A stretch of 64,000 nucleotides of DNA from Chryseobacterium culicis (GTDB lineage Bacteria; Bacteroidota; Bacteroidia; Flavobacteriales; Weeksellaceae): NCBI RefSeq assembly GCF_900108365.1, contig NZ_FNWQ01000008.1:1-64000 (forward strand), read 5' to 3'. Below are positions 36,219 through 45,514 of the stretch, piece after piece; positions within the stretch are counted from its first letter, which is position 1, and each line of letters begins with the position of its first letter. A model generated the notes under the pieces. The model worked only from the letters and a program-made list of their open reading frames with translations, made no database searches and had not been told where the DNA came from. A program made the translations under genes and the position numbers.

Positions 36219-36285
36219 GAATATTCAATTTATTTAAATGTAACGCGAAGATTTACGATCTTAAGTTGATATAAATATACAGTAC

Positions 36286-36320
36286 AAAGCCCGGGCTTAC
36301 CATGGTAAGCCCGGGCTTTT
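36286..36320. terminator. Perfect 34-bp palindrome, terminator-like
   Basis: AAAGCCCGGGCTTACC and its exact reverse complement meet at CCATGG, giving a perfect 34-bp palindrome followed by TTTTATTTTATT. It lies about 70 bases after the M1 stop codon and should end its transcript. Confidence 0.85.
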
Positions 36321-36460
36321 ATTTTATTGACGCAGCCAAATTTCAGGAATATTTTGTGTTTACCGGAGAAGAAACAGATAATTTAACAATATAATCATAT
36401 CAATAAAGTATTTCTGTCACAGAGAAGTATTATTTTTGTCTCTTATTGATATAATAAAAT

Positions 36461-37288
36461 ATGAATTTCAGATTTTCAATGGTGTTTCTGATGCTTTTTG
36501 CATTGGGATTTTCACAGGACCTTACCGTAATGAGTTTTAATATCAGGCTGAATGTAGAGTCGGATAAAGACAATGCCTGGCCGAAAAGAAAGCAGGACGT
36601 TGCTGATTTGCTGACCTATTATCATCCGGATTACTTCGGTGTACAGGAAGCGCTGCCGGAACAGATGAAAGATATTAAAAGTAGTTTAAAGAATTATGAG
36701 TACATAGGAGTTGGAAGAGACGACGGCAAAGAAAAAGGTGAGTTTTCAGCTATTTTTTATGATAAGAACAAACTTGAAGTCGTAAAATCAGGAACATTCT
36801 GGCTGTCTGAAACTCCGGAGAAACCCTCAAAAGGATGGGATGCGGCGCTGAACAGAATCTGTACCTATGCCCTGTTTAAAGATAAAAAATCAAAAAAAGA
36901 ATTCCTGGCGATGAATCTTCATTTTGATCATGTAGGCAATGTAGCAAGAGTAAAATCTTCTGAGCTGATCCTGAAAAAAATCAAAGAACTGAATCCAGGG
37001 AATCTTCCCGTAACATTAAGCGGAGACTTTAACCTGACGGATGATTCTGAACCGATTAAAATTCTTTCCCAGAATATGAAAGATACTTTCTACCATTCAG
37101 AAACCAAACATTACGGTCCCGCAGGAACTTTCACAGGTTTTAATGTAAATGAAGTTCCAAAAGAGAGAATTGATTATATTTTTACACAAGGCTTTAAGAT
37201 AAAATCACACAGACACATTAATGACAGAAGAGAAAATCTTCTGTATCCGTCAGACCATTTCCCGGTGATTGTGAATCTTTCTCTGTAA
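36461..37288 (+). CDS. Exported endonuclease/exonuclease/phosphatase family protein
   Basis: This 275-residue secreted protein has a signal peptide (to about residue 18, GFSQ) and the EEP fold. It shows MSFNIRLN (Asn metal region), FGVQEALPEQ (catalytic Glu), LHFDHVGNVAR, the SGDFNLTDDS motif with Asp-x-Asn, and a terminal PSDHFPVIV with Asp-His. Substrates in this family vary (nucleic acids, inositol phosphates, sphingomyelin). This exported Bacteroidota subgroup is usually left as a general hydrolase. It ends 4 bases from the converging response regulator gene. Confidence 0.88.
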   Translation: MNFRFSMVFLMLFALGFSQDLTVMSFNIRLNVESDKDNAWPKRKQDVADLLTYYHPDYFGVQEALPEQMKDIKSSLKNYEYIGVGRDDGKEKGEFSAIFYDKNKLEVVKSGTFWLSETPEKPSKGWDAALNRICTYALFKDKKSKKEFLAMNLHFDHVGNVARVKSSELILKKIKELNPGNLPVTLSGDFNLTDDSEPIKILSQNMKDTFYHSETKHYGPAGTFTGFNVNEVPKERIDYIFTQGFKIKSHRHINDRRENLLYPSDHFPVIVNLSL

Positions 37289-37292
37289 AAAA

Positions 37293-37979
37293 TCAGTGGA
37301 TTGGAAAATCAACTTCAAATCCAATTCCTCTCAGGGATTGGATTTTTATTTGAGGATCACTGTTGAAATATTTACGAAGTCTGCTGATGAACACATCAAG
37401 ACTTCTTCCCGTAAAGTAATCATTGGTTTCCCAAAGGTTATCCAGGATATTATCTCTTGTAATAATGCTGCGATTATGTTTCAGAAGATACAGTAGCAGC
37501 TCTTGCTCGCGTATGGTCAGCCGGTTGTTTCCGTTAGGATGTGACAACAGAAGTTTAGCCGTGTCCAGCGAAAACGCTCCTATTCTTATTTGGCTTTCTG
37601 CAGCTGAAGGAAGCGTTCTCCTGAGAATATTTTTAAGTCTTAAAACGAGTTCTTCCGGGTCACAGGGTTTCGCGATATAATCGTCTGCTCCTATTTTTAA
37701 TCCGGTCAGCCGGTCTATTTTTTGATTTTTTGCTGTTAAAAATAATAACGGGAATTTACTTCTTTCTTTAAGGATCATTTTAGCCAGAGAGAACCCGTCT
37801 ATGTGAGGCATCATCACATCCAGAATTCCTATCTGAAAAGGAAAATCGTCCTCAATTAAGGATACTACTTCTTCAGGATTCTGAAACCAGCTGACTTCAA
37901 AATCTTCCAATTCAAGATACTGCTTCAGAATCATTCCGAAATCAGGATCATCTTCTGCCAGAAGGATTTTAGTTTTCAT
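37293..37979 (-). CDS. OmpR/PhoB-type response regulator (system 2)
   Basis: This is a 228-residue regulator with a receiver domain (acidic residues Asp10-Asp12, phospho-acceptor Asp54 in ILDVMMPH, Lys in AKPCD). Its winged helix has the GRSLDVFISRLRK recognition helix, identical to system 1. It overlaps its kinase gene by 11 bases, implying coupling. Likely targets are the TTAAC arrays at 39341-39356 and 39506-39532 upstream of the outer-membrane gene and of its own operon. Confidence 0.93.
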   Translation of the reverse strand: MKTKILLAEDDPDFGMILKQYLELEDFEVSWFQNPEEVVSLIEDDFPFQIGILDVMMPHIDGFSLAKMILKERSKFPLLFLTAKNQKIDRLTGLKIGADDYIAKPCDPEELVLRLKNILRRTLPSAAESQIRIGAFSLDTAKLLLSHPNGNNRLTIREQELLLYLLKHNRSIITRDNILDNLWETNDYFTGRSLDVFISRLRKYFNSDPQIKIQSLRGIGFEVDFPIH

Positions 37980-39291
37980 AAGGAACTGATATTTTAAAAG
38001 TACTGCCTGCTTTAGGCTGACTGGAAACCTCTATTTTTCCGCTATAATTGGTGATAATTTTCTTCACGAAATAAAGTCCAAGCCCAAGCCCTTTGCTGTT
38101 GTGAATATTGTTATTCTGTATTCTGTAGAATTTTTCAAAAATGTTGTTCAGTTCTTCTGTTTCCATTCCGTGGCCGTTGTCAGAAACTTCAATTTCTAAT
38201 TGCTGAGAAACGTTGTGGATATCTATTTTTACAACAGAGGACCCGTATTTCACACTGTTTTCACAAAGATTCTTAATTACCGTTTCCATCAGGTTTTTAT
38301 CGAAAGGAAGGCTTTGTGAAGCTGAATTTTTGAGTTTAAAATCAGTATTCGGGTAAGTAACCGAGAGGTCCTGTATGAAAAAACTCCAGTCCGAATGCTG
38401 TATGGCAGTGATTGCATCCGGCATTTCATCCTGATGAAGTTGAAACATCAGACTTTCAAGCCGTGAAATCTGTCTGTCGATAAGCGGAAGCGTCTCGGAA
38501 TTCCATTCTTTTTTTAATGCCCTGGAAGCGATTTTTAACGTAGCGATCGGAGTTTTGAACTCATGGGAAATATTATCCACAATGGTGTGGAGAACTTCTA
38601 CCTGTTTTTGCTGCCGGATCAGGTTTCTGATGGTAAAAATGTAAAGCAGAAGAACGCCGGAAAGAAGAATTACACAACAAATGATCAGTAAGGTAAGTTC
38701 TTTGAAAACAATACTCTTTATATTTCTGATCTCAAAATCAGTCTGGGTTTTAACAAGGAAAGTGTCCTTTTTTTCGACTTGCCCCTTCTCGGTATCATCT
38801 CTTTTGGTGGTTGAGGTTTCCCAGCTTCCATTGCTGGCAATACGCGGATTTTTAATGATATCCGGTGTTTCAAAAATACTAATGGGTTCTGTAATTACTT
38901 TTGTACTGTCCGGAAGGTGTATAATGGAAAGATATCTGATTCTTGCCGAAATTTCATAGCCGTCCTTCTGGTAGCGGCTGTTAATATAATGGATCAGCCT
39001 TTCTCTGGCAGATTTCCTGTTTTCTATGAAATAACGGAGAAAATCCTTTTTACTGATCTCCTTATTATGATACTGTATAATGATTTTCTGGAGAGAATCA
39101 TCATTTCTTTCTTTGACTTCCTGCAGGTCTTCCAGATTGTCTGTATAATTGGTAAGCCCGTCATTTACGGATCTGTAGATATCCCTCTCTTTTACCTGAT
39201 AGGTTTTATACATAAAATATACCTGAATTCCCAGTAAAAGCAGGAATAGAGCGGCAAAAACCGAAATCAGAATTTTACTCTTGGCTATCAT
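37969..39291 (-). CDS. Sensor histidine kinase (system 2)
   Basis: This 440-residue kinase has a transmembrane helix at about residues 8-28, a long periplasmic sensor (about 170 residues), and a second helix at about 199-221. HisKA (His243 in ISHEFKTPIAT) and HATPase_c (NLCENSVKYG, DNGHGM, GLGLGLYFVKK) follow. It is built like the system 1 kinase but has a larger, diverged sensor. On the minus strand a TATCTTTG -7 element (39297-39304) lies so close to the ATG that the transcript may be nearly leaderless. Confidence 0.9.
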   Translation of the reverse strand: MIAKSKILISVFAALFLLLLGIQVYFMYKTYQVKERDIYRSVNDGLTNYTDNLEDLQEVKERNDDSLQKIIIQYHNKEISKKDFLRYFIENRKSARERLIHYINSRYQKDGYEISARIRYLSIIHLPDSTKVITEPISIFETPDIIKNPRIASNGSWETSTTKRDDTEKGQVEKKDTFLVKTQTDFEIRNIKSIVFKELTLLIICCVILLSGVLLLYIFTIRNLIRQQKQVEVLHTIVDNISHEFKTPIATLKIASRALKKEWNSETLPLIDRQISRLESLMFQLHQDEMPDAITAIQHSDWSFFIQDLSVTYPNTDFKLKNSASQSLPFDKNLMETVIKNLCENSVKYGSSVVKIDIHNVSQQLEIEVSDNGHGMETEELNNIFEKFYRIQNNNIHNSKGLGLGLYFVKKIITNYSGKIEVSSQPKAGSTFKISVPYEN

Positions 39292-39309
39292 TAAAACAAA
39301 GATAAAGTT

Positions 39310-39356
39310 TTAACATTGTACTGAAATAGTATTTTTATCATTAACCTTTTATTAAC
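39310..39356. promoter_or_regulatory. TTAAC repeats near the system 2 kinase start
   Basis: TTAAC occurs at 39310-39314, 39341-39345 and 39352-39356. The last two are exactly 11 bp apart, as in the other arrays. They lie within 65 bases of the kinase start codon and could serve autoregulation of the operon. Confidence 0.5.
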
Positions 39357-39505
39357 CTGATGATTGATATGATTTTAGAAAATAAAAGGCTATATAAAAA
39401 GTTATTTATTCTTCTGGTTTTGTGATCCGGAGTGGTCATCAATGCCCATCCGCACCGTTTTATATTAGGAACGAATTCAGGTTTTCTTATGTAAAGAAAA
39501 AGGTA

Positions 39506-39532
39506 TTAACCTATCATTAACCCACCGTTAAC
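39506..39532 (+). promoter_or_regulatory. Three TTAAC direct repeats, candidate response-regulator site 2
   Basis: TTAACC occurs at 39506, 39517 and 39528: three identical six-base units at a strict 11-bp period. The last begins 27 bases before a -7-like GAATTTTG at 39555-39562, the same distance as at the DUF1573 promoter. The rest of the 320-base gap (39292-39611) shows no gene. Confidence 0.7.
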
Positions 39533-39611
39533 CGAAAATCTCTCTTTCAATACAGAATTTTGTACCCGGAGAGCAGGACAATAGTTTTGCCCCTAAGGAT
39601 AAAAAATAGCC

Positions 39612-41981
39612 ATGTATAAACTTCTTTTTTTACTGTGCTTTCCAGTTTTGTTTTTGGCCCAGAAACAAAAAACAGGAGGGACAGTGGTGAACAGCGAAAA
39701 CGAAAAACTTTCATCAGTAAAGGTGGAAGTATATAATGCTCAAAATGAATTGATCAAAGAATTAAAAACGGATGATCACGGACAATTTGTACTGGAAGAT
39801 ATTCCACTGCAAAATATAAGGCTGGTGGTTAAAAATCTGGGATATTCTTTATTTGAGAAAAAACTGGATTTGAATGAAACGGAACCATTGAATATCGTTC
39901 TTAAAAAAGAATCTCAGGAGATCGATGAAGTGGTAATGACGAAACGAAAGCCATTGGTGAAAAGAAAGGTGGACCGTCTGGAATTTAATGTGGAAAACAG
40001 TACTATTTCTTCGCTCAATGCCTGGGAAATTTTAAAAAATACACCCGGTGTTATCATCAATAACAGCGTATTGAGTGTAAAAGGAAGTACAGGGATTCTG
40101 GTGACTATTAATGATAAAAAAGTTATGCTGACAGGGGATGAACTTAAAAATCTTCTGGAAAACACACAGGGAGATGAGGTAAAATCAGTAGAAGTGATTA
40201 CCAATCCGCCTGCAAAATATGAAGCGTCTGGAAGTGCGGTCTTGAATATCGTTCTCAAAAAGAATAAAATTGAAGGCTACCGCGGTATTGTCTCATCCAA
40301 ATACGTGCAGACACAATATGCGAAAGGTGTTTTCGGCCTTTCCCAATATTATAAGAAAAATAAGCTTTCCGTTATGGGAAGTTATTATAAAGGGCTCGGA
40401 ACGTACTACCGGGAAGGAACAGACTATGTAAACTACCCGGAAAGTCAGACCCGGTGGGTCAGTACAATGAACAGGAAGGATAAAAACAATAACCAGAATA
40501 CCCTGAATTTTAATGCGGAATATGAATTGGACAGCCTGACCAATATCAGCCTCAACTACTCAGGGTATTTTTCTCCAAAGTCCTTCGGAACCTACCATGT
40601 TCCTACGCTGATCTATAACCGGCAGGATATCGCAGAATCTGATTATACCACAATCAATGATCACCGTTCACGTTCCATCAACAATTCTGTGAGCTTTCAG
40701 ATAGACCGTAAGTTCAATAAAAAAAGCAGCCTTTCCTGGATCAGTTATTTTACGGGGAATAATTCGGATAAATACCAGAATGTGATCACCTATCTGAACT
40801 TTGCAGGGCAGCCACCAAAAGAAGATAATTTTCTTACCCAGAATAAAGCGGATGTTCAGTTATATTCCACTCAGTTTGATTATCAGTGGAAAGGGGATAA
40901 ACTGGAACTGGAATCCGGAACGAAATATAGTTTTGTAAAAACCGGCAGTAAACTGGATTTCTCAGATAATGAGAATGGAATTTTACAGTACCGGCCGGAT
41001 AAAAGCAGCGTTTTTGATTATAAGGAACACAATTTTGCCCTGTATTCCTCTTTAGCCTACAATATCGGAAAATGGAATTTCAAAGGAGGTCTTCGTGCGG
41101 AAATGACAGACCTTGAAGGGGTGGTTTCCGAACCTTATGAACTCAATAAAAGCAGGTACTGGAAATTCTTCCCCACCTTCTATGCCCAATATACCACAGA
41201 AAATAAACAGGAGTTCGGTTTCTCTTACGGGAAAAGAATCAGCAGACCTTCTTATGCCTGGCTGAATCCTGCAAAATCTTACTACAACCTGTTTTCCTAT
41301 TATCAGGGAGATCCAAAATTGAAAGCGACCATTATTCATAATCTTAATCTTACCTATTCCTGGAAAGACTGGAATCTGGATTGGTACTACAGGAAAGAAA
41401 TATATCCGTCTATGGAAATCTCCTATCAGGAGCCAAGCACCAACAGCCTGATCTATTATTTTACCAATATTGAAAAAGGAGAAGCTTTTGGATTGAGCTT
41501 ATACAAAAATTTTCAGGTGAAGTCCTGGTGGAATATTATCCTGTCTGAAAATCTTGAGCATAATGAAAACTATTTCAAAGGAATTGACGGAATGCTGTAT
41601 AAGAATAAAGTCTGGAACTGGGTCTCAAACATCTCTACAAGCTTTACCCTTGACAAAAACAGTGATTGGAAAATGGAAATGGGACACCGTTACTATTCTC
41701 CGGGAATACAGGGAACTTTCAGAATTTCCTCTGCCTGGTCCGCATATTTTGTTATGAACAGAAAATTCCTGAATAAAAAACTGGAAGCCAGCCTTATTTT
41801 TACCGATATTTTCAGATCCACGGGGCAGAAAGTCAGTACAAAATATGCCAATCAGGATAATTATTTCCTTGATTATACCGATGCTCAGGGTATTTCATTT
41901 TCATTGAAATTCAACTTTGGAAATCAGGCTGTGAAAAATGCAAAAACCATTAAAAAAACTGCGGAACAGGATAGGCTGTAA
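39612..41981 (+). CDS. Outer-membrane TonB-receptor-like beta-barrel protein
   Basis: This is a 789-residue protein with a signal peptide (to about residue 17), an N-terminal CarboxypepD_reg-like domain (about 20-95), and a plug-like region (about 105-230; NAWEILKNTPGVIINNSVLSVKG and NPPAKYEASGSAVLNIVLKK). The remainder is a long barrel rich in alternating aromatic strands. This is the OMP_b-brl_3 architecture of Bacteroidota, related to TonB-dependent transporters, but without an obvious TonB box or SusD partner. The substrate is unknown. It faces the system 2 kinase and lies behind TTAAC repeats, so it is probably controlled by that system. Confidence 0.88.
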   Translation: MYKLLFLLCFPVLFLAQKQKTGGTVVNSENEKLSSVKVEVYNAQNELIKELKTDDHGQFVLEDIPLQNIRLVVKNLGYSLFEKKLDLNETEPLNIVLKKESQEIDEVVMTKRKPLVKRKVDRLEFNVENSTISSLNAWEILKNTPGVIINNSVLSVKGSTGILVTINDKKVMLTGDELKNLLENTQGDEVKSVEVITNPPAKYEASGSAVLNIVLKKNKIEGYRGIVSSKYVQTQYAKGVFGLSQYYKKNKLSVMGSYYKGLGTYYREGTDYVNYPESQTRWVSTMNRKDKNNNQNTLNFNAEYELDSLTNISLNYSGYFSPKSFGTYHVPTLIYNRQDIAESDYTTINDHRSRSINNSVSFQIDRKFNKKSSLSWISYFTGNNSDKYQNVITYLNFAGQPPKEDNFLTQNKADVQLYSTQFDYQWKGDKLELESGTKYSFVKTGSKLDFSDNENGILQYRPDKSSVFDYKEHNFALYSSLAYNIGKWNFKGGLRAEMTDLEGVVSEPYELNKSRYWKFFPTFYAQYTTENKQEFGFSYGKRISRPSYAWLNPAKSYYNLFSYYQGDPKLKATIIHNLNLTYSWKDWNLDWYYRKEIYPSMEISYQEPSTNSLIYYFTNIEKGEAFGLSLYKNFQVKSWWNIILSENLEHNENYFKGIDGMLYKNKVWNWVSNISTSFTLDKNSDWKMEMGHRYYSPGIQGTFRISSAWSAYFVMNRKFLNKKLEASLIFTDIFRSTGQKVSTKYANQDNYFLDYTDAQGISFSLKFNFGNQAVKNAKTIKKTAEQDRL

Positions 41982-42055
41982 GGTAATTAGGATAAAAAAT
42001 CTGTTACAATAAAATATTATCACAAAGTAAATGATCTTTTGATGTCACATTTTCG

Positions 42056-42063
42056 TTAATTTT
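42056..42063 (+). promoter_or_regulatory. -7 promoter element of second M1 gene
   Basis: TAATTTTG matches TAnnTTTG, with a TTG about 16-17 bp upstream. The expected transcript start lies about 20 bases before the ATG at 42089, supporting that start over the upstream TTG. Confidence 0.5.
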
Positions 42064-42088
42064 GATACCTATCTCTAAAAAGATCGCT

Positions 42089-43954
42089 ATGAAGAAAATT
42101 TTTTCCGCAATGCTGATGGTCGTTTCTTTACTGCAATTATCTGCACAGGAACTGTATATGCCAAGGAATATCAAAAAAGCTTATGAAAAAGGTACGCGTG
42201 ACATCTCCGGGGCGCCAGGTAAAAACTATTGGCAGAATAAAGGAGTGTATAATGTAGATGTGAAAGTAGATGCCAATACAAAAACGGTTTCCGGAAAAGA
42301 AACAATTGTCTATACCAATAACAGCCCGGATGCTCTTAGTGAGCTGGCTATAAGGTTTGTGAATAATCTTCATAAGCCGCAGTCGCCAAGATCAGGTTTT
42401 GTCTCCAGAGATTTTCTTTCATCCGGACTGAAGATTAAATCTTTCAGTGTAAACGGCGAAAAATATGATATCAACAGTGATGACTGGAGTACAGTTGAAA
42501 AAGTAAAATTAAACGCAGCTTTAAAACCAAAATCAAAAGCAGAAGTTAAAATAGAGTGGGAGTATCCCTTATCTGTGCAGAGCGGAAGAGAAGGGCAGAT
42601 AGATCCTGAAACCTTCTATGTAGCTTATTCTTTTCCAAGAATTTCCGTGTACGATGATTATAACGGATGGGACATGCTTCAGCATTCAGACAGACAGGAA
42701 TTCTACAATGATTTTAATGATTACAGTTTTGCCATCACAGCACCCAAAAATTACGTAGTCTGGGCTACCGGGGATTTCCTGAATCCGGAAGCTGTACTGC
42801 AGCCGGAATATTTAAAAAGATATAAAGCTTCCTTGAAGAGTGATAAAGTAATGCACATTGCTACAGAGCAGGAAATGAAATCAGGAAAAGTAACAAAGCA
42901 GAATAAATGGAATGTCTGGAAATTTAAAGCCAGCCATATCACAGATTTCTGTTTTGCCATGAGCAATCATTATGTGTGGGATGCCGCAAGCGTGCAGTTA
43001 AAAACAAAAAGAGCAAGCGTGCAGGCAGGATATAAAAACGGGGCAAAAGATTTTGAACATTATGTTGACTGGATGCGTTACAATCTGGAGTGGTTCTCAA
43101 AAAACTGGCCGGGTGTAGAATATCCGTATAATGTAATGACGGCCATTCAGGGATATGCGGATATGGAATATCCAATGATGATCAACGATACCAGTATTCC
43201 TGATGATCTTCAGGACGCAAGACTTACGGCAGATCATGAAATTGCCCACACTTATTTCCCTTTCTATATGGGAATTAATGAGACAAGATATGCGTTCATG
43301 GATGAAGGATGGGCCACTACGCTGGAATACCTGATAGGAATTGATGAAAACGGAGAAACTGCCGCGAAAGAATTTTATAAAAATTTCCGTGTAAAAAAAT
43401 GGATCAATGACCCTTCTGCAGAACAGGATCAGCCGGTGATTACCATGAGTACACAGGTAAGCGGTGCCGGATACGGAAACAATTCTTATGTAAAGGCATC
43501 TTTATCTTATCTGGCTCTGAAAGATTATCTGGGAGATGAGCTGTTTAAAAAAGCATTGCATCATTATATGGACAACTGGAATGGAAAACATCCGGTTCCA
43601 TGGGATTATTTCAATTCTATGAATACAGGTTCAGGAAAAAATCTTAACTGGTTTTTCCAGAACTGGTTTTATACCAACAATTATATTGATTTAAAAGTCG
43701 CAGGAGCTTCCCAGATGAATGATATGCTTACTGTAAATGTTGTCAATGTGGGCGGATTTGCTATTCCTTTCGATGCCGTTTTAGCCTATGAGGACGGAAC
43801 TACAGAAAAGCTGCATTTCTCTCCCTCAGTCTGGGAAAAAGATCAGAAGATGGCAGATCTGGTGATTCCGATCAAGAAGAAAATAAAATCTGTACAGCTG
43901 GATGGGGATCTTTTTATGGATTATACTCCGGATGATAACCGTAAAAACTTATAA
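42089..43954 (+). CDS. M1 family metallopeptidase (second copy)
   Basis: This 621-residue exported enzyme is related to the M1 gene at 34278. From the ATG at 42089 there is a proper signal peptide (KKIFSAMLMVVSLLQLSAQ); the frame opens 9 codons earlier at a TTG. The zinc site HEIAH is at residues 383-387, the third ligand Glu lies in FMDEGW, and the exopeptidase loop reads DMEYPM. The closing region (AVLAYEDGTTEKLHF) matches the C-terminal domain of the other copy. A TAATTTTG -7 element at 42056-42063 fits this start. It converges on the PAP2 gene with a shared terminator. Confidence 0.92.
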   Translation: MKKIFSAMLMVVSLLQLSAQELYMPRNIKKAYEKGTRDISGAPGKNYWQNKGVYNVDVKVDANTKTVSGKETIVYTNNSPDALSELAIRFVNNLHKPQSPRSGFVSRDFLSSGLKIKSFSVNGEKYDINSDDWSTVEKVKLNAALKPKSKAEVKIEWEYPLSVQSGREGQIDPETFYVAYSFPRISVYDDYNGWDMLQHSDRQEFYNDFNDYSFAITAPKNYVVWATGDFLNPEAVLQPEYLKRYKASLKSDKVMHIATEQEMKSGKVTKQNKWNVWKFKASHITDFCFAMSNHYVWDAASVQLKTKRASVQAGYKNGAKDFEHYVDWMRYNLEWFSKNWPGVEYPYNVMTAIQGYADMEYPMMINDTSIPDDLQDARLTADHEIAHTYFPFYMGINETRYAFMDEGWATTLEYLIGIDENGETAAKEFYKNFRVKKWINDPSAEQDQPVITMSTQVSGAGYGNNSYVKASLSYLALKDYLGDELFKKALHHYMDNWNGKHPVPWDYFNSMNTGSGKNLNWFFQNWFYTNNYIDLKVAGASQMNDMLTVNVVNVGGFAIPFDAVLAYEDGTTEKLHFSPSVWEKDQKMADLVIPIKKKIKSVQLDGDLFMDYTPDDNRKNL

Positions 43955-43958
43955 AACT

Positions 43959-43986
43959 AAAAAGCCTTCAGATTCTGAAGGCTTTT
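43959..43986. terminator. Bidirectional terminator
   Basis: AAAAGCCTTCAGA / TCTGAAGGCTTTT with only a base or two between the arms, located between convergent genes. Confidence 0.9.
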
Positions 43987-43992
43987 GTATTG

Positions 43993-45405
43993 TTAAAAAT
44001 ACGCGGTTAATCTTAAACCCAGTGTAATATAGCTGATCTTTTCCTTTGCAGTCATATTGTTAAGTTCCTGATCCAGCTCATCACTCTCCTTAATCTCGTC
44101 ACTGAAATGATAACGGATGGTAGAATTGATTTGATTGTAATCCGTATAAAATGTGAGGCCTAATCCCGGATTGAATTTATAGGTCATAGAGGCTCCTGTA
44201 TTCCACCGGAAAGCAGGTTTCGGCTTGTATCTGGCAATCTGAAGCTCGTGGTTTGGGGTGTCAATATCATTTCCTTTTACGAATACCTTTCCGCTGGCAG
44301 TTGCCGCATATCCTCCGGTTACCTTTAAAGTAAGCTGCCATTTATCTGATAATTCATGAGAAAAATAAGGTCCTATTCCTGCCGAGAGGAATCCGAGGGA
44401 TTGTGTTTTGAGTTCATGATCCCCGAAATCCTGTCCGTCATCAAACGTTATTCTCTGAGATTTAATGGGAAAGCTGCTAAAGGATACATCTGCACCTACA
44501 CCCCATTTTTTTGAAAAGAAGTAAGCACCTTCCAGTCCGCCTTCAAAGCCGATCTGTTTTTTATCATCCAGTTCAGATTCCTTCAGGAAATTGGTAGTTC
44601 CTAATGCGGTTCCCATTTTCAGCGCAAGAAAAGAAGGATAATCATTTCCCTGGATTCTGGATAATATGCTTAAATTATCTCCTTTATTCTTATAAATTTT
44701 ATCAATAAAAAAGTACCCGAGCTCTGTAGAAATAATCCCAATCCCTGCTCCGGCAAGTATGTCCGGAACCCAGTGTCTGTTATTTAAGTTCCGTCCCAGT
44801 CCTGTTAGGGTGGCAGAGCCATATCCTGCAATACTGTAGGCTGGATTTACCATTCCGTATTCCTTATGCAAAAAGCTGGCATTGGTGAAAGCCATAGCAG
44901 CATGTCCAGACGGGAAAGAATTGTTTTTGGATCCATCCGGACGTTCTACCTTTGCCGTATATTTTATAGAATTGACTAAAATAGCCATGATGGCTAAACT
45001 TGTTCCGTAAGATAAAGTTGCTCTGCCGAGATTGTTTCTGCCTTTTACGCCAGCCAGCTTTAATCCGTAAACAGCGGCGGCGGGAGCATATTGAAGATAA
45101 TCATCATACTTTACTTTGAAGTTGGGAAGGTACCGGTTTCTTACCTCACGGATATTCTCTTTTTCTCCCCATGTTGCAGCAGCGGCTGTAAAAAGAATAG
45201 CAGGAGCAATAGATTTTTTTACCCAGTGTTTTTTGAAAAAAGGAGTTTTAGAGTTGAATAGACAGCCGGAAGAATTGATAAGTGCAATATCTTCTTTGAG
45301 ATTCCTGGCCGGGATCGTATCCTGTGTTTTAATCTGGATGGTATCCTGTGCTTTAATACAGTATAGGTGCAATAGTATTCCTGATGCTAGTGCTATTTTT
45401 TTCAT
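43993..45405 (-). CDS. PAP2 phosphatase with C-terminal beta-barrel-like region
   Basis: This is a 470-residue exported protein. The signal peptide runs to about residue 20. The PAP2 domain (about 60-240) has all three motifs: KYTAKVERP (Lys149, Arg155), FPSGH (Ser165-His168) and GLGRNLNNRHWVPD (Arg205, His211, Asp215). The catalytic His pair is present. Residues about 255-470 alternate hydrophobic and polar residues and end in a C-terminal Tyr-Phe, as outer-membrane barrels do. This would place a lipid phosphatase at the outer membrane, for example acting on lipid A phosphates or isoprenyl diphosphates; location and substrate are inference. Confidence 0.85.
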   Translation of the reverse strand: MKKIALASGILLHLYCIKAQDTIQIKTQDTIPARNLKEDIALINSSGCLFNSKTPFFKKHWVKKSIAPAILFTAAAATWGEKENIREVRNRYLPNFKVKYDDYLQYAPAAAVYGLKLAGVKGRNNLGRATLSYGTSLAIMAILVNSIKYTAKVERPDGSKNNSFPSGHAAMAFTNASFLHKEYGMVNPAYSIAGYGSATLTGLGRNLNNRHWVPDILAGAGIGIISTELGYFFIDKIYKNKGDNLSILSRIQGNDYPSFLALKMGTALGTTNFLKESELDDKKQIGFEGGLEGAYFFSKKWGVGADVSFSSFPIKSQRITFDDGQDFGDHELKTQSLGFLSAGIGPYFSHELSDKWQLTLKVTGGYAATASGKVFVKGNDIDTPNHELQIARYKPKPAFRWNTGASMTYKFNPGLGLTFYTDYNQINSTIRYHFSDEIKESDELDQELNNMTAKEKISYITLGLRLTAYF

Positions 45406-45449
45406 CGTAGTAGTGGTGCGAAATTAAATCGTGTAAAAATATTAAAAAA

Positions 45450-45475
45450 ATCTATCCCAAAAATTGAGATAGACT
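45450..45475 (-). terminator. Probable terminator after M43 gene
   Basis: A TCTATC / GATAGA hairpin with A/T-rich flanks lies 40 bases beyond the stop of the gene at 45515. It is a weak stem. Confidence 0.4.
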
Positions 45476-45514
45476 ATTTTAATATTTTTATAATATTCTG
45501 AATGAGATTATTAA

